In this document: in pieces, positions 33,605-42,824 of the stretch
How positions within the stretch are numbered: the first letter of the stretch is position 1
How the letters are laid out: each line of letters begins with the position of its first letter
Source: Microtetraspora glauca
Lineage (GTDB): Bacteria > Actinomycetota > Actinomycetes > Streptomycetales > Streptomycetaceae
Length of the DNA: 64,000 bases
NCBI GenBank assembly: GCA_000721275.1
Contig: JOFO01000012.1
Span: 62,001-126,000, forward strand
Direction of reading: 5' to 3'
Program-made: the position numbers and the translations under genes
Notes under the pieces: generated by a model
What the model saw: only the letters and a program-made list of their open reading frames with translations
Database searches by the model: none
Told to the model about the DNA's origin: nothing

Positions 33605-34981
33605 TCAGCCGAGCAGGACCACGTCCAGCTCGTCGCCCGGGTCGGCGCCGTCGCGGTCCTCCGGGACCACGAGCAGGCAGTCCGCCTGGGCGAGGGCGGC
33701 GATCAGGTGGGAGCCGGCGCCGCCCACGGGGGTGACGGTGCCGGACTCGGCGTCGTACGTCCCCCGGAGGTACTGGCGGCGGCCCCGCGGCGAGGTGAGC
33801 GGGGCGTCGGCCTTCAGGGTGGCGCGGACGACCGGGCGGTGCAGGTCGCCGAGGCCCATCAGGGCGCGGATCGCCGGCCGGACGAACAGCTCGAAGGAGA
33901 CGTACGAGGAGACCGGGTTGCCCGGCAGGGCGAGCAGCGGGATCTGCTCGGGGCCGATCGCGCCGAACCCCTGCGGCTTGCCCGGCTGCATGGCGAGCTT
34001 CCGGAAGTCGACCTGTCCGTCGGCGGTCAGGGCCTCCTTCACCACGTCGTACGCGCCGACGCTGACGCCGCCGGTGGTGACGAGGAGGTCGGCCCGGATC
34101 AGCTGGTCCTCGATGGTCGCGCGCAGCGACTCGGCGTCGTCGGCGACCGCGCCGACCCGGTAGGACAGCGCGCCCGCGTCCCGGGCGGCGGCGGCCAGCG
34201 CGAAGCTGTTGGAGTCGTGGATCTGACCCGGGCCCAGTTCCTCGCCGGGCTGGACGAGTTCGCTGCCGGTGGAGAGGACGACCACGCGCGGGCGGGGCCG
34301 GACCCGGACCGTGCCCCGGCCGATGGCGGCGAGCAGTCCGAGCTGCGGCGGCCCGAGGACCGTGCCGGCCGCGAGCGCGAGCTCCCCGGCCCGTACGTCG
34401 CTGCCCGCGCGGCGGACGTGGGCGCCGGCCTCGGCCGGGCGGTGCACCCGCACCTCGCCCGCGGCGCCCTCCGGGGCGGTACTCGCGGCCCGCATGCCGG
34501 TCGCCGCGCCCTCGCCGGTGCCGCCGTCGGTCCACTCGACCGGGACGACGGCCTCGGCGCCCGGCGGCAGCGGGGCGCCGGTCATGATCCGGGCGGCCTG
34601 ACCGGGGCCGACCTCGGGCAGCCCGCCGGCGCCCGCGGCGACGTCGCCGACGACGGTGAGGACCGCCGGGAACCCGGCGCTCGCGCCCGCGACGTCGGCG
34701 ACGCGGACGGCGTACCCGTCCATGGAGCTGTTGTCGAACGGCGGCAGCGCCGCCGGCACCGTCACGTCCTCGACCAGCACGCAGCCCTGCGCGTCGAGCA
34801 GCGGCAGCTCGATCGGGTCCAGGGGGCGGACGGTCGCCAGGATGTCGGCCAGGTGCTCGTCGACCGACCACAGGCCGGCCCGGTCCGGTCCCGCGCACGG
34901 GTCGCCGGGTCCGTGACCGTGGCCGGTGGCGTGGTCCCGGGGCTCCCGCGGGTCCTGGGACGGTGCCGTGTCGCTGCTCAA
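33605..34981 (-). CDS. moeA: MoeA/gephyrin-like protein (possible division protein Glp)
   Basis: A 458-residue four-domain MoeA-fold protein. Classical MoeA inserts molybdate into adenylated molybdopterin. It has [17 protein letters not shown] (about residue 68), [57 protein letters not shown] and [19 protein letters not shown], all MoeA motifs. The start is a TTG 4 bp after the galU stop, with AGGA just before it. In corynebacteria the copy adjacent to galU and the SepX/GlpR membrane protein, called Glp, binds FtsZ and acts in cell division. The neighbourhood here matches, so either role, or both, is possible. Confidence 0.88.
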   Translation of the reverse strand: MSSDTAPSQDPREPRDHATGHGHGPGDPCAGPDRAGLWSVDEHLADILATVRPLDPIELPLLDAQGCVLVEDVTVPAALPPFDNSSMDGYAVRVADVAGASAGFPAVLTVVGDVAAGAGGLPEVGPGQAARIMTGAPLPPGAEAVVPVEWTDGGTGEGAATGMRAASTAPEGAAGEVRVHRPAEAGAHVRRAGSDVRAGELALAAGTVLGPPQLGLLAAIGRGTVRVRPRPRVVVLSTGSELVQPGEELGPGQIHDSNSFALAAAARDAGALSYRVGAVADDAESLRATIEDQLIRADLLVTTGGVSVGAYDVVKEALTADGQVDFRKLAMQPGKPQGFGAIGPEQIPLLALPGNPVSSYVSFELFVRPAIRALMGLGDLHRPVVRATLKADAPLTSPRGRRQYLRGTYDAESGTVTPVGGAGSHLIAALAQADCLLVVPEDRDGADPGDELDVVLLG

Positions 34982-34985
34982 GGTC

Positions 34986-35897
34986 CTACATCTCCTCGCT
35001 GACGTATCTCCGGAGCCAGGCCCGGAAGTCCGGTCCCAGATCTTCACGTTCGCACGCGAGTCTGACAATGGCACGCAGATAGTCACCGCGGTCCCCGGTG
35101 TCATAACGGCGCCCCTTGAACACCACGCCGTGCACCGGACCGCCCAGCTTCTCGTCGCTCGCCAGCTTCTGGAGGGCGTCGGTCAGCTGGATCTCGCCGC
35201 CCCGGCCGGGCTCGGTCTCCCGCAGCGTGTCGAAGACCGCCGGGTCGAGCACATAGCGGCCGATGATCGCGTAATTGCTGGGCGCCTCGGCCGGTTCCGG
35301 CTTCTCCACCAGGTCCGTCACCCGCACCACGTCGCCGTCCGCGGTCGGCTCGACCGCCGCGCAGCCGTACAGGTGGATCTGCGAGGGCTCGACCTCCATC
35401 AGCGCGATGACGCTGCCGCCCTCGCGCTCCTGGACCTCGACCATCCGCGCGAGGAGGGGGTCGCGCGGGTCGATCAGGTCGTCGCCGAGGAGGACCGCGA
35501 AGGGCTGGTCGCCCACGTGCGGGGCCGCGCACAGCACCGCGTGCCCGAGGCCGCGCGGGGCGCCCTGGCGCACGTAGTGCATGGTGGCGAGGTCGTTCGA
35601 CTCCTGGACCTTGGAGAGGCGTTCGCCGTCGCCCTTGCGGCTCAGCGCCTCCTCCAGCTCGTAGTTCCGGTCGAAGTGGTCCTCCAGCGGACGCTTGTTC
35701 CGGCCGGTGATCATGAGCACGTCGCAGAGCCCGGCGGCGACGGCCTCCTCGACGACGTACTGGATCGCCGGCTTGTCGACGACCGGCAGCATCTCCTTCG
35801 GCGTCGCCTTCGTCGCCGGCAGGAAGCGGGTGCCGAGCCCGGCGGCCGGGATGACGGCCTTGCTGATCCGGCCGGGGCCAGGGAACGACTGATTCAT
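34986..35897 (-). CDS. galU: UTP-glucose-1-phosphate uridylyltransferase
   Basis: GalU makes UDP-glucose for cell-wall glycans, trehalose and other glycosides. The 303-residue protein shows KAVIPAAGLGTRFLPATKAT (nucleotide-binding loop, residues 12-31), PKEMLPVVDKPAIQYVVEEA, GLGHAVLCAAPHVG, VLLGDDLIDPRDPLL, VEKPEPAEAPSNYAIIGRYV and a terminal LGPDFRAWLRRY. Its length is normal. ATG 35897 follows TAAGGT by 6 nt, again a leaderless pattern, and it is the first gene of the series leading to moeA (4 bp gap), moaC, mogA and rimJ. It is divergent from the 5-FCL gene. Confidence 0.95.
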   Translation of the reverse strand: MNQSFPGPGRISKAVIPAAGLGTRFLPATKATPKEMLPVVDKPAIQYVVEEAVAAGLCDVLMITGRNKRPLEDHFDRNYELEEALSRKGDGERLSKVQESNDLATMHYVRQGAPRGLGHAVLCAAPHVGDQPFAVLLGDDLIDPRDPLLARMVEVQEREGGSVIALMEVEPSQIHLYGCAAVEPTADGDVVRVTDLVEKPEPAEAPSNYAIIGRYVLDPAVFDTLRETEPGRGGEIQLTDALQKLASDEKLGGPVHGVVFKGRRYDTGDRGDYLRAIVRLACEREDLGPDFRAWLRRYVSEEM

Positions 35898-35903
35898 GCA
35901 GGC

Positions 35904-35909
35904 ACCTTA
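35904..35909 (-). promoter_or_regulatory. -10 hexamer TAAGGT of the galU operon
   Basis: TAAGGT on the minus strand ends 6 nt before the galU ATG. Leaderless pattern. Confidence 0.55.
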
Positions 35910-35993
35910 ACCGTTACGGAATGAGAGGAAGATGTGGCTCCGATTAACTTTCCCCCCATAAAGACAGATACGAGAGTTTTCCAGGGATCCCCC

Positions 35994-36599
35994 GTGCAGA
36001 AAGAGAATCCGGACGTGTCCGAAAAAAACCTCCTGCGCCGCCGACTGCTCGACGCCCGCGCCGCCCTCGCCCCCGACGTCCTCGCGGAGACCGCGCGGGC
36101 GCTCGCCGGCCACGGTCTCGAACTGCCCGAGCTGGCCGGCGCCGCCACCGTCGCCGCGTACGTCTCCGTCGGCCGCGAGCCCGGCACGCGCGTGCTGCTC
36201 GACGCCCTCCACGCGCGCGGGGTGCGCGTCCTGCTGCCGGTCCTGCTGCCCGACAACGACCTGGACTGGGCGGCGTACGAGGGCCCCGGCGCACTCGCGA
36301 AGGCCGGCCGCGGCCTGCTCGAACCGACCGGGCCGCGGCTCGGCCCGGACGCCGTCTGCACGGCCGACGCGGTGCTGCTGCCCGGGCTCGCCGTCGACGC
36401 GCGCGGCATGCGGCTCGGCCGGGGCGGCGGCTCGTACGACCGGGTCCTCGCCCGGCTCGCGCGGGCCGGGAAGGACCCGGCCCTGGTGGTGCTCCTCTAC
36501 GCGGACGAGGTGGTCGCGCGGGTCCCGGAGGAACCGCACGACCACCCCGTGCACGCGGTGGTCACCCCGGACGGGGTGGCCCGATTCGGCCGTTCCTGA
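35994..36599 (+). CDS. 5-formyltetrahydrofolate cyclo-ligase
   Basis: This enzyme converts 5-formyl-THF to methenyl-THF with ATP, returning a storage folate to one-carbon metabolism. The 201-residue protein has LLRRRLLDARAALAPDVLAE near the start, VAAYVSVGREPGTRVLLDAL, and the signature LLPGLAVDARGMRLGRGGGS followed by YDR. GTG 35994 gives the usual family length; an in-frame ATG at 35934 would add 20 residues that do not resemble the family, and GTG 36015 is another option. The spacer to galU is unusually AT-rich and holds both promoters. Its stop abuts the stop of the opposing acylase. Confidence 0.9.
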   Translation: MQKENPDVSEKNLLRRRLLDARAALAPDVLAETARALAGHGLELPELAGAATVAAYVSVGREPGTRVLLDALHARGVRVLLPVLLPDNDLDWAAYEGPGALAKAGRGLLEPTGPRLGPDAVCTADAVLLPGLAVDARGMRLGRGGGSYDRVLARLARAGKDPALVVLLYADEVVARVPEEPHDHPVHAVVTPDGVARFGRS

Positions 36600-39335
36600 T
36601 CAGGGCTTCAGCGTCAGCGTGTCCTTCGCCGCCGCGTCGACCGCCGCCTTCCCGAAGGCCCAGTCGTACAGCTCGCCCTCGGCCCAGGCGTCCGTCTGGT
36701 CCGTGTAGTTGTCGTGGAAGGCGTGCCCGGAGGCGCCGGTCAGGTTGATCCAGCGGGACTTGTCCCAGTCGCCGACGTTGACGACCATCCGCATCGACGG
36801 CACCCAGATGACCTCGTAGCCGCCGGCCGCGTTCCAGCCGGTCGCGTCGACCGCCGCCTCGCCGCCGCCCAGGTTCCACGGGCCGCGGTTGAGCATCTTC
36901 TGCACCACGCCGGGGCCGGCGGTGCCGAGCGTCTGGTTCTTCAGGGTCAGCTGGTGCAGCCGGCCCCAGCTCCAGGTGGAGACGTCCTTGCCGAGCTTCG
37001 CGGTCAGCTCCCAGCGGGCGTCCTTCATGGCCCGGGCGAGCAGCTGGTCGCGGGTCTCGGTCGCCGGGTCGGTGCGGGTGGCGGGCGTCTTCCACCACGC
37101 GCTCTTCTCCTGCGTGAGGAGCGGGCGCACCACCTCGTACCAGCGGTCGCCGCCGTCCGGCTGCGCCGAGTCCGGGTCGCGCTCGCCGCACTCGCGGACC
37201 AGCTTGTTCTGCTCGTCGACCGGGCCGGTGGCGTCGACCGGGCGCACGTTGATGCAGTCGCCCTCGGCGCGCACCTCCTTGGGCAGCTTGTCGCCGAAGG
37301 AGAGCTTGAGGACGTTGCGCCAGACCGCGTTGAAGTAGGCGGCGGCGGCCGAGTCGGGCTCCTGGGTGTAGTCCCAGCCCTCCAGCAGCTTCTGCGCCTC
37401 GCGGACGTACGGGTCGGAGATGTCGACCTTCAGCAGCAGCGGGTTGAGCAGGGCCGCGATCTCGCTGCGGTTGTCGGTCTGCATGGTCCGCATGTCGTCC
37501 GGCGAGATCTTGCCGCCGTCCTTGGTCTTCGACTCGATGAGGTCGTTGATCCGCTGGCTGCGCGAGCCGTAGCCCCAGTCCTTCGTCAGCAGGTCGGGGT
37601 ACTGCCCGGGGGAGATCACGGCCTGGTTGGCGGTGACGATGTAGCCGCGCTCGGGGTCGTACTCGTACGGCAGCTGCTCGAAGGGGATGTAGCCCTTCCA
37701 GCGGTACGAGGAGTCCCAGCCGGGCGCGGGCAGGGTGCCGTCGCCCTTGGCGCGGCGCGGGATCTTGCCGGGCGACTGGTAGCCGATGTGGCCCTCGGTG
37801 TCGGCGTACACGAGGTTCTGCGAGGGGACCTCGAAGTTCTTCGCGGCGGCCCGGAACTGCCGGAAGTCCTGGGCGCGGTTGAGCGCGAAGATCGCGTCCA
37901 TCGACTTGCCGGGCTGGAGGGCGGTCCACTGGAGGGAGACGCCGTAGCCCTCGGCGCGGTCGGGGGCGGAGTTGCCGACGGGGGCCTTCTGGCCGACCTT
38001 CTCCAGTTCGGAGGAGCGGTCGGAGACCAGTGGGCCTCGGTCGGTGGAGCGGACGGTGATGGGCCGGTCGGCGCCGCCGGCGACCTTGATGACCTCCTCG
38101 CGGGTGTCGAACGGCTTGACCTTGCCGTCGACGAGGTAGCCCTCGGGGCTGACCTTCTCCAGGTAGAGGTCGGTGACGTCGGCGCCGAGGTTGGTGAGGC
38201 CCCAGGCGATGGAGTCGTTGTGGCCGATGATCACGCCGGGCATGCCGGAGAAGGTGTAGCCGGCGACGTCGTAGCGGCAGGTCGCGGAGACCGAGCGGCA
38301 GTGCAGGCCCATCTGGTACCAGAGGGACGGCAGCATCGGCGCGAGGTGCGGGTCGTTGGCGAGCAGCGGCTTGCCGGAGGTGGTGAGGTCGCCGGAGACG
38401 ACCCAGGAGTTGGAGCCGATGCCGTTGCCGTTCGGGCCGAGCAGGGCCGGGACGGTGTCGAGGACGTCGGACAGCCCGGAGAGCGCGGCGAGCTGGGCGC
38501 TCGCGCCGCCGGAGCCCGCTCCCGCGTCCGTACCGGAACCGCCGCCGGTCTCCTCGTCCTTGCCGGCCTTCGGGTCGAACTTCTTCGTCACCGGGTCGAC
38601 GGTGCCGCGGTCGAGGATCGGCTGGTGGAGCTCGTACGGGTACTCCGGGTAGAGCTGCTGGATCTGGGCCGGGGTCAGCCGGCTGGTGAGCAGCGAGCGG
38701 TCGATCTCGTCCTGCATGTTGCCGCGCAGGTCCCAGGCCATGGCCTTGAGCCAGGCGACCGAGTCGACCGGGGTCCACGGTTCGATGGTGTACTCGTTGG
38801 TGAAGGCCAGCGCCGCGTACTCGACGGAGACGTCCTTCGGTTCCCGGTCCTTCAGGTAGGCGTTGACGCCCTCCGCGTACGCCTGGAGGTACTTCTTCGT
38901 CTCCGGCGTCAGGACCTTGTCGTACTCCTGCTGCGCGACCTGGCGCCAGCCGAGGGTGCGCAGGAAGGCGTCGGTCTCGACCTGGCTCTCGCCGAACATC
39001 TCGGAGAGGCGGCCGGCGGTGAGGTGCCGGCGGACGTCCATCTCGTAGAAGCGGTCCTGCGCCTGGACGTAGCCCTGGGCGCGGAAGAGGTCGGTCTCGT
39101 TGTCCGCGTAGATCTGGGGGACGCCGAGGGCGTCCCGCTTCACCTCGACGTCGCCGGAGAGCGCGTCGATCCGGATCTCGCCCGTGGTCTGCGGGAACGA
39201 GGCCCGGACGGTGCCGACTCCCCACCAGCCGCCGAAGGCGACGGCCCCGACCAGCGCAAGGACCAGGAGCAGGACGATCAGGCGGGCGCGCCTGCCTTTC
39301 TTCTTGGCGGGGGGCGCGGTCGTGTTGGAGGGCAT
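36600..39335 (-). CDS. Penicillin acylase family protein (S45 Ntn-hydrolase)
   Basis: A 911-residue exported amidase related to penicillin G, cephalosporin and acyl-homoserine-lactone acylases. A basic N-terminus (AKKKGRRAR) and one hydrophobic segment (about 19-40) direct it to the membrane or secretion. The alpha-chain has VEVKRDALGVPQIYADNETD and LFRAQGYVQAQDRFYEMDV. After a Gly/Ser-rich linker (about 255-280) comes the self-cleavage site NGNGIG|SNSWVVSG, with Ser308 as the expected N-terminal nucleophile of the beta-chain. LLANDPHLAPMLPSLWYQMG and AWGLTNLGADVTDLYLE are further S45 motifs. AAGGA precedes the ATG by 5 nt. The substrate is unknown; lipopeptide or quorum-signal deacylation is possible. 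Confidence 0.92.
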   Translation of the reverse strand: MPSNTTAPPAKKKGRRARLIVLLLVLALVGAVAFGGWWGVGTVRASFPQTTGEIRIDALSGDVEVKRDALGVPQIYADNETDLFRAQGYVQAQDRFYEMDVRRHLTAGRLSEMFGESQVETDAFLRTLGWRQVAQQEYDKVLTPETKKYLQAYAEGVNAYLKDREPKDVSVEYAALAFTNEYTIEPWTPVDSVAWLKAMAWDLRGNMQDEIDRSLLTSRLTPAQIQQLYPEYPYELHQPILDRGTVDPVTKKFDPKAGKDEETGGGSGTDAGAGSGGASAQLAALSGLSDVLDTVPALLGPNGNGIGSNSWVVSGDLTTSGKPLLANDPHLAPMLPSLWYQMGLHCRSVSATCRYDVAGYTFSGMPGVIIGHNDSIAWGLTNLGADVTDLYLEKVSPEGYLVDGKVKPFDTREEVIKVAGGADRPITVRSTDRGPLVSDRSSELEKVGQKAPVGNSAPDRAEGYGVSLQWTALQPGKSMDAIFALNRAQDFRQFRAAAKNFEVPSQNLVYADTEGHIGYQSPGKIPRRAKGDGTLPAPGWDSSYRWKGYIPFEQLPYEYDPERGYIVTANQAVISPGQYPDLLTKDWGYGSRSQRINDLIESKTKDGGKISPDDMRTMQTDNRSEIAALLNPLLLKVDISDPYVREAQKLLEGWDYTQEPDSAAAAYFNAVWRNVLKLSFGDKLPKEVRAEGDCINVRPVDATGPVDEQNKLVRECGERDPDSAQPDGGDRWYEVVRPLLTQEKSAWWKTPATRTDPATETRDQLLARAMKDARWELTAKLGKDVSTWSWGRLHQLTLKNQTLGTAGPGVVQKMLNRGPWNLGGGEAAVDATGWNAAGGYEVIWVPSMRMVVNVGDWDKSRWINLTGASGHAFHDNYTDQTDAWAEGELYDWAFGKAAVDAAAKDTLTLKP

Positions 39336-39570
39336 CGCTGTCCTTCGAGGGGCAGGGTGGTCCTGGAGTACGGGAGCAACCTTAGGCGCAGCGCCTGGGC
39401 GCCCTGGACTCGGTGTCAGGCAGGAACCGCGCGGACGCGCGCACAGCGGACGGTATCGAGGACCCCGGAGCACAAAGAAGGCGTCAAGAAAGCGTTAAAG
39501 ATTAGGTAAGGTAACGAAGTACTGCGGCTGGAGGAACGATCCGGCGCGTGCGAGGGGAAGGAACGGCGCA
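39336..39570. other. Divergent intergenic region acylase / antiporter
   Basis: About 235 bp holding both promoters. A notably AT-rich block at 39475-39520 (GTTAAAGATTAGGTAAGGTAAC) is the likely core promoter of the antiporter. I see no clear operator or stem-loop. Confidence 0.45.
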
Positions 39571-41163
39571 CTGACTGTCCACGAGCTCAACGAACTCCTG
39601 CTGATCAGCTCACTCGTGCTGCTGATCGCGGTCGCCGCCGTCCGGATCTCGTCGCGGAGCGGGCTCCCCAGCCTGCTGCTGTACCTCGGCATCGGCGTCG
39701 CCATAGGGCAGGACGGCATCGGCAACGTCGCCTTCGACAACGCCGAACTCACCCAGGTCATCGGCTACGCGGCGCTCGTCGTCATCCTCGCCGAGGGCGG
39801 TCTGGGCACCAAGTGGAAGGAGATCCAGCCGGCCCTGCCGGCCGCGGTCGTCCTCTCCACCGTCGGCGTCGCCGTCTCCGTCGGCATCACCGCCGCCGGC
39901 GCCCACTACCTCGTCGGCCTGGAGTGGCGGCAGGCGCTGATCATCGGCGCCGTCGTCTCCTCCACCGACGCCGCCGCCGTCTTCTCCGTCCTGCGCAAGG
40001 TGCCGCTGCCGTCCCGGGTCACCGGTGTGCTGGAGGCCGAGTCCGGCTTCAACGACGCCCCGGTCGTCATCCTCGTCGTCGCCTTCTCCTCCGCCGGACC
40101 CGTCGACGACTGGTACGTGCTCGTCGGGAAGATCGCCCTGGAGCTCGCCATCGGCGCCGGCATCGGCCTCGCCGTCGGCTTCGTCGGCGCGTACGGGCTC
40201 CGGCACGTCGCCCTGCCCGCCTCCGGCCTGTACCCGATCGCCGTCATGGCCATCGCCGTCACCGCGTACGCGGCCGGCGCGATCGCCCACGGCTCCGGCT
40301 TCCTCGCCGTCTACCTGGCCTCGATGGTCCTCGGCAACGCCAAGCTGCCGCACGCCCCCGCCAACCGCGGCTTCGCCGAGGGGCTCGGCTGGATCGCGCA
40401 GATCGGCATGTTCGTGCTGCTCGGGCTGCTCGTCACCCCGCACGAGCTGGTCAACGACTTCTGGCCGGCCGTCGTCATCGGCCTCGTCCTGACGATGGTG
40501 GCCCGGCCGCTGGAGGTACTGGTCAGCCTGCTGCCCTTCCGCATCCCCTGGCAGGAGCAGGCCCTGCTGTCCTGGGCTGGCCTGCGCGGAGCCGTCCCCA
40601 TCATCCTCGCCACCATCCCGATGGTGGGGCAGATCGAGGGCAGCGAGCGGATCTTCAACATCGTCTTCGTGCTGGTCGTCGTCTACACCCTGGTCCAGGG
40701 CCCGACCCTCCCCTGGCTCGCCAAGGCCCTCAAGCTCGGCGACTCCGGCGAGGCCGCCGACCTCGGCGTCGAGTCCGCCCCGCTGGAACGGCTCCGCGGC
40801 CACCTGCTCTCCGTCGCCATCCCCGAGGGCTCCCGGATGCACGGCGTCGAGGTCGCCGAACTGCGGCTGCCCACCGGGGCCGCCGTCACCCTGGTCGTAC
40901 GGGAGGACACCAGCTTCGTGCCCGGTCCTGCGACCGTGCTGCGCAAGGGCGACGAACTGCTCGTCGTCGCCACCGACCCGGTGCGCGACGCCACCGAGCA
41001 GCGGCTGCGCGCGGTCGGCCAGGGCGGCAAGCTCGCCGGCTGGCTGGGCACCGGGGACGGGAAGGCGACGGGCGGCACGGCCACCGCGCCCCGCTTCCAC
41101 CTGCCGACGGCGGCGAAGCTCCACCGGCCGCCGCCGGGGAAGGACCGGGCGCCGGGCCACTGA
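39571..41163 (+). CDS. CPA1-type cation/proton antiporter with RCK_C domain (CTG start)
   Basis: A 530-residue integral-membrane K+ or Na+/H+ antiporter of the CvrA/NhaP2 type. It has about 12 helices, the first LLLYLGIGVAIGQDGIGNVA, and the cation-site stretch VVSSTDAAAVFSVLRKVPLP (about residues 130-149). ESGFNDAPVVILVVAF and SWAGLRGAVPIILATIPMVG follow. The C-terminal regulatory RCK_C domain starts HLLSVAIPEGSRMHGVEVAE and may bind a nucleotide. The first normal start codon, GTG 39616, falls inside helix 1. CTG 39571 restores TVHELNELLLISSLVLL and has GGGGAAGGA 8 nt upstream, so I prefer CTG. No in-frame ATG, GTG or TTG exists upstream of it. Confidence 0.85.
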   Translation: MTVHELNELLLISSLVLLIAVAAVRISSRSGLPSLLLYLGIGVAIGQDGIGNVAFDNAELTQVIGYAALVVILAEGGLGTKWKEIQPALPAAVVLSTVGVAVSVGITAAGAHYLVGLEWRQALIIGAVVSSTDAAAVFSVLRKVPLPSRVTGVLEAESGFNDAPVVILVVAFSSAGPVDDWYVLVGKIALELAIGAGIGLAVGFVGAYGLRHVALPASGLYPIAVMAIAVTAYAAGAIAHGSGFLAVYLASMVLGNAKLPHAPANRGFAEGLGWIAQIGMFVLLGLLVTPHELVNDFWPAVVIGLVLTMVARPLEVLVSLLPFRIPWQEQALLSWAGLRGAVPIILATIPMVGQIEGSERIFNIVFVLVVVYTLVQGPTLPWLAKALKLGDSGEAADLGVESAPLERLRGHLLSVAIPEGSRMHGVEVAELRLPTGAAVTLVVREDTSFVPGPATVLRKGDELLVVATDPVRDATEQRLRAVGQGGKLAGWLGTGDGKATGGTATAPRFHLPTAAKLHRPPPGKDRAPGH

Positions 41164-41168
41164 GCCTC

Positions 41169-41201
41169 TTCTTCCCGGATTCTTCCCGGATTCTTCCCGG
41201 A
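41169..41201 (+). repeat. Three perfect 11-bp direct repeats (TTCTTCCCGGA)
   Basis: TTCTTCCCGGA occurs three times without gap, starting 5 bp after the antiporter stop. An 11-bp period is about one helical turn. Confidence 0.85.
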
Positions 41202-41210
41202 CATGAATCG

Positions 41211-41282
41211 CGGGTTAATACCCGGCATTATTTCGGGGGCAGGAGCGTTCTCCCAGAGGAATCGCAGGCGGGAGAGCGCTCC
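41211..41282 (+). other. Palindrome CGGGT-TAAT-ACCCG and a 13-bp stem-loop in the MFS leader
   Basis: A perfect 14-bp dyad lies at 41211-41224. At 41242-41282, GGAGCGTTCTCCC pairs with GGGAGAGCGCTCC (one T-G wobble) across a 15-nt loop. No T-run follows. It could terminate the antiporter transcript or regulate the exporter. Confidence 0.55.
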
Positions 41283-41478
41283 TCCCTGTACCATGAAGGC
41301 ACACCTGATCGAACCAACTCTGCCTGACGCAGAGCTGGCGCGACCGTATGGCGGCCGCGGCGCCCCTCCCGCAGTGGGGCCCGCCGGTATCTACCGCAGT
41401 TCCGCGCAAGAGGACAGCTCTCGGCGAGACCGGCACCACCGTGCCCGCGCGCTACCAGGCGGCAGAAAGGCCAGGACC
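41283..41478 (+). other. Leader region of the MFS gene
   Basis: About 200 bp before the exporter. The frame stays open from ATG 41293 into the exporter, but that ATG has no ribosome-binding site and the extension is Arg/His-rich, unlike an MFS N-terminus. GACCGT near 41340 is a possible -10. I assign no gene. Confidence 0.4.
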
Positions 41479-42756
41479 GTGGCGTCCACGGTCACCGACA
41501 AGCGGCCCGGCTACGGGCAGCTGCTGCGCACCCCCGGTACGCTCTCCTTCCTGATCCCCGGCTTCGCCGCCCGGCAGCCGTTCGCGATGCTGACCATCGG
41601 CATCGTCCTGCTCGTCCAGCACACCACCGGCTCGTACGGCAGCGCCGGCGCCGCCGCCGCCGTCACCGGCGTCTCCATGGCGCTCTTCGCCCCGCAGAGC
41701 GGCAAGCTCGCCGACCGCTTCGGCCAGCGGGCCGTCCTCCTCCCCGGCGTCATCGTGCACGCCGCCTCCGTCTCGGCGCTGGTCGCGCTCGCGCTGGCCG
41801 GCGCCCCGCTGTGGGCGCTGTTCCTCGCCGCCGTGCCCGCCGGCGCGTCCGTCCCGCAGGTCGGCCCGATGGTCCGGGCCCGCTGGGCGGCCAAGCTGGA
41901 CGGCACGCCTCTGATGCCGACCGCCGCGGCCTTCGAGTCCGTCACCGACGAGTTCACCTTCGTCGTCGGCCCGGTCCTCGCCACCGCCCTGTGCACCGGC
42001 GTCCACCCGGCCGCCGGCCTCGTCACCGAAGCCGCCCTCACCCTCGTCGGCGGCCTCTTCTTCGCCGCCCAGCGCGCCACCCAGCCGCCGCACGGCCTGC
42101 TCGCCGCCGCCGGCCGCGCCGGCGCCGAACCGCACCGCTCCGCGCTGTCCGTCCCCGGCGTCCGCGTCCTGATCGTCGCCTTCCTCGGCATCGGCGCCGT
42201 CTTCGGCGGCATGCAGGTCTCGCTCACCGCCTTCAGCGAGGAGATCGGCAACCCCGGCGCCAACGGCCTGCTGTACGGCGTCTTCGCCGCCGGCAACATG
42301 CTCGCCGGCATCGCCATGGGCGCCATCGCCTGGAAGACCGGCCCCCGCCGCCGCCTGATCCTCGGCTACACCGGCCTCACCGTCGCCGCGTCCCTGCTGT
42401 GGACCGCGCACTCGGTGCTGCTGCTCGGCGCCCTCGGCCTCGTCGTCGGCCTGTCCATCGCCCCGGCCCTCATCACCGGCTACACCATCGTCGAGACCCT
42501 GATCCCGGCCTCCGCCCGCACCGAGGCGTTCACCTGGCTCACCGGAGCCGTCGCCCTCGGCCAGGCCCTGGCCGTCACCGTCGCCGGCCGGCTGGCCGAC
42601 GCCCACGGCTCCGGCGCCGGATTCCTCGTCCCCGCCGCGGGCACCGCGCTCGCCTTCGTCACCCTCGTCGCCCTGCGCTCGCGGCTCAAGCCGCGCGAGG
42701 CGAGCCGGGTCGCGGCGCGTGGTGTCGGTCACCGCGTGCCGGTGGCGGTGGACTGA
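41479..42756 (+). CDS. MFS transporter
   Basis: A 425-residue major-facilitator permease with 12 predicted helices. The conserved loop 2-3 motif appears as GKLADRFGQRAVLLPG (about 72-87), with the opening GTLSFLIPGFAARQPFAMLT and a second-half motif AWKTGPRRRLILGYTGLTVA. The family includes exporters of sugars, drugs and siderophores; no specificity can be read. GTG 41479 has AAAGG 8 nt upstream and gives a normal cytoplasmic tail. An in-frame ATG at 41293 would add 62 hydrophilic residues and is considered unlikely. The gene follows a 315-bp structured spacer after the antiporter. Confidence 0.88.
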   Translation: MASTVTDKRPGYGQLLRTPGTLSFLIPGFAARQPFAMLTIGIVLLVQHTTGSYGSAGAAAAVTGVSMALFAPQSGKLADRFGQRAVLLPGVIVHAASVSALVALALAGAPLWALFLAAVPAGASVPQVGPMVRARWAAKLDGTPLMPTAAAFESVTDEFTFVVGPVLATALCTGVHPAAGLVTEAALTLVGGLFFAAQRATQPPHGLLAAAGRAGAEPHRSALSVPGVRVLIVAFLGIGAVFGGMQVSLTAFSEEIGNPGANGLLYGVFAAGNMLAGIAMGAIAWKTGPRRRLILGYTGLTVAASLLWTAHSVLLLGALGLVVGLSIAPALITGYTIVETLIPASARTEAFTWLTGAVALGQALAVTVAGRLADAHGSGAGFLVPAAGTALAFVTLVALRSRLKPREASRVAARGVGHRVPVAVD

Positions 42757-42771
42757 ACCGGCGGAATACGT

Positions 42772-42777
42772 CACTAT
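42772..42777 (+). promoter_or_regulatory. -10 hexamer CACTAT of the fmdB-like gene
   Basis: CACTAT lies 9 bp before the CIRCE-like element, which puts the transcription start at the left edge of that element. Confidence 0.45.
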
Positions 42778-42786
42778 GGAGCGTCG

Positions 42787-42813
42787 TTAGCACTCGATGA
42801 GTGTGAGTGCCAG
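42787..42813. promoter_or_regulatory. CIRCE-like HrcA operator
   Basis: TTAGCACTC-N9-GAGTGCCAG matches CIRCE (TTAGCACTC-N9-GAGTGCTAA) perfectly in the left arm and spacer length and in 7 of 9 bases of the right arm. It lies between the -10 and the ribosome-binding site of the fmdB-like gene, the normal CIRCE position. Confidence 0.75.
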
Positions 42814-42824
42814 GAGGAAGACTA

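Noticed and set aside
39616..41163. GTG 39616 as antiporter start
   Set aside because: It would cut into the first membrane helix and lacks a properly spaced ribosome-binding site; the CTG at 39571 fits better.
41293..41478. ATG 41293 as the real start of the MFS exporter
   Set aside because: No ribosome-binding site, and the 62-residue extension is Arg/His-rich and unlike MFS N-termini; kept only as a remark.
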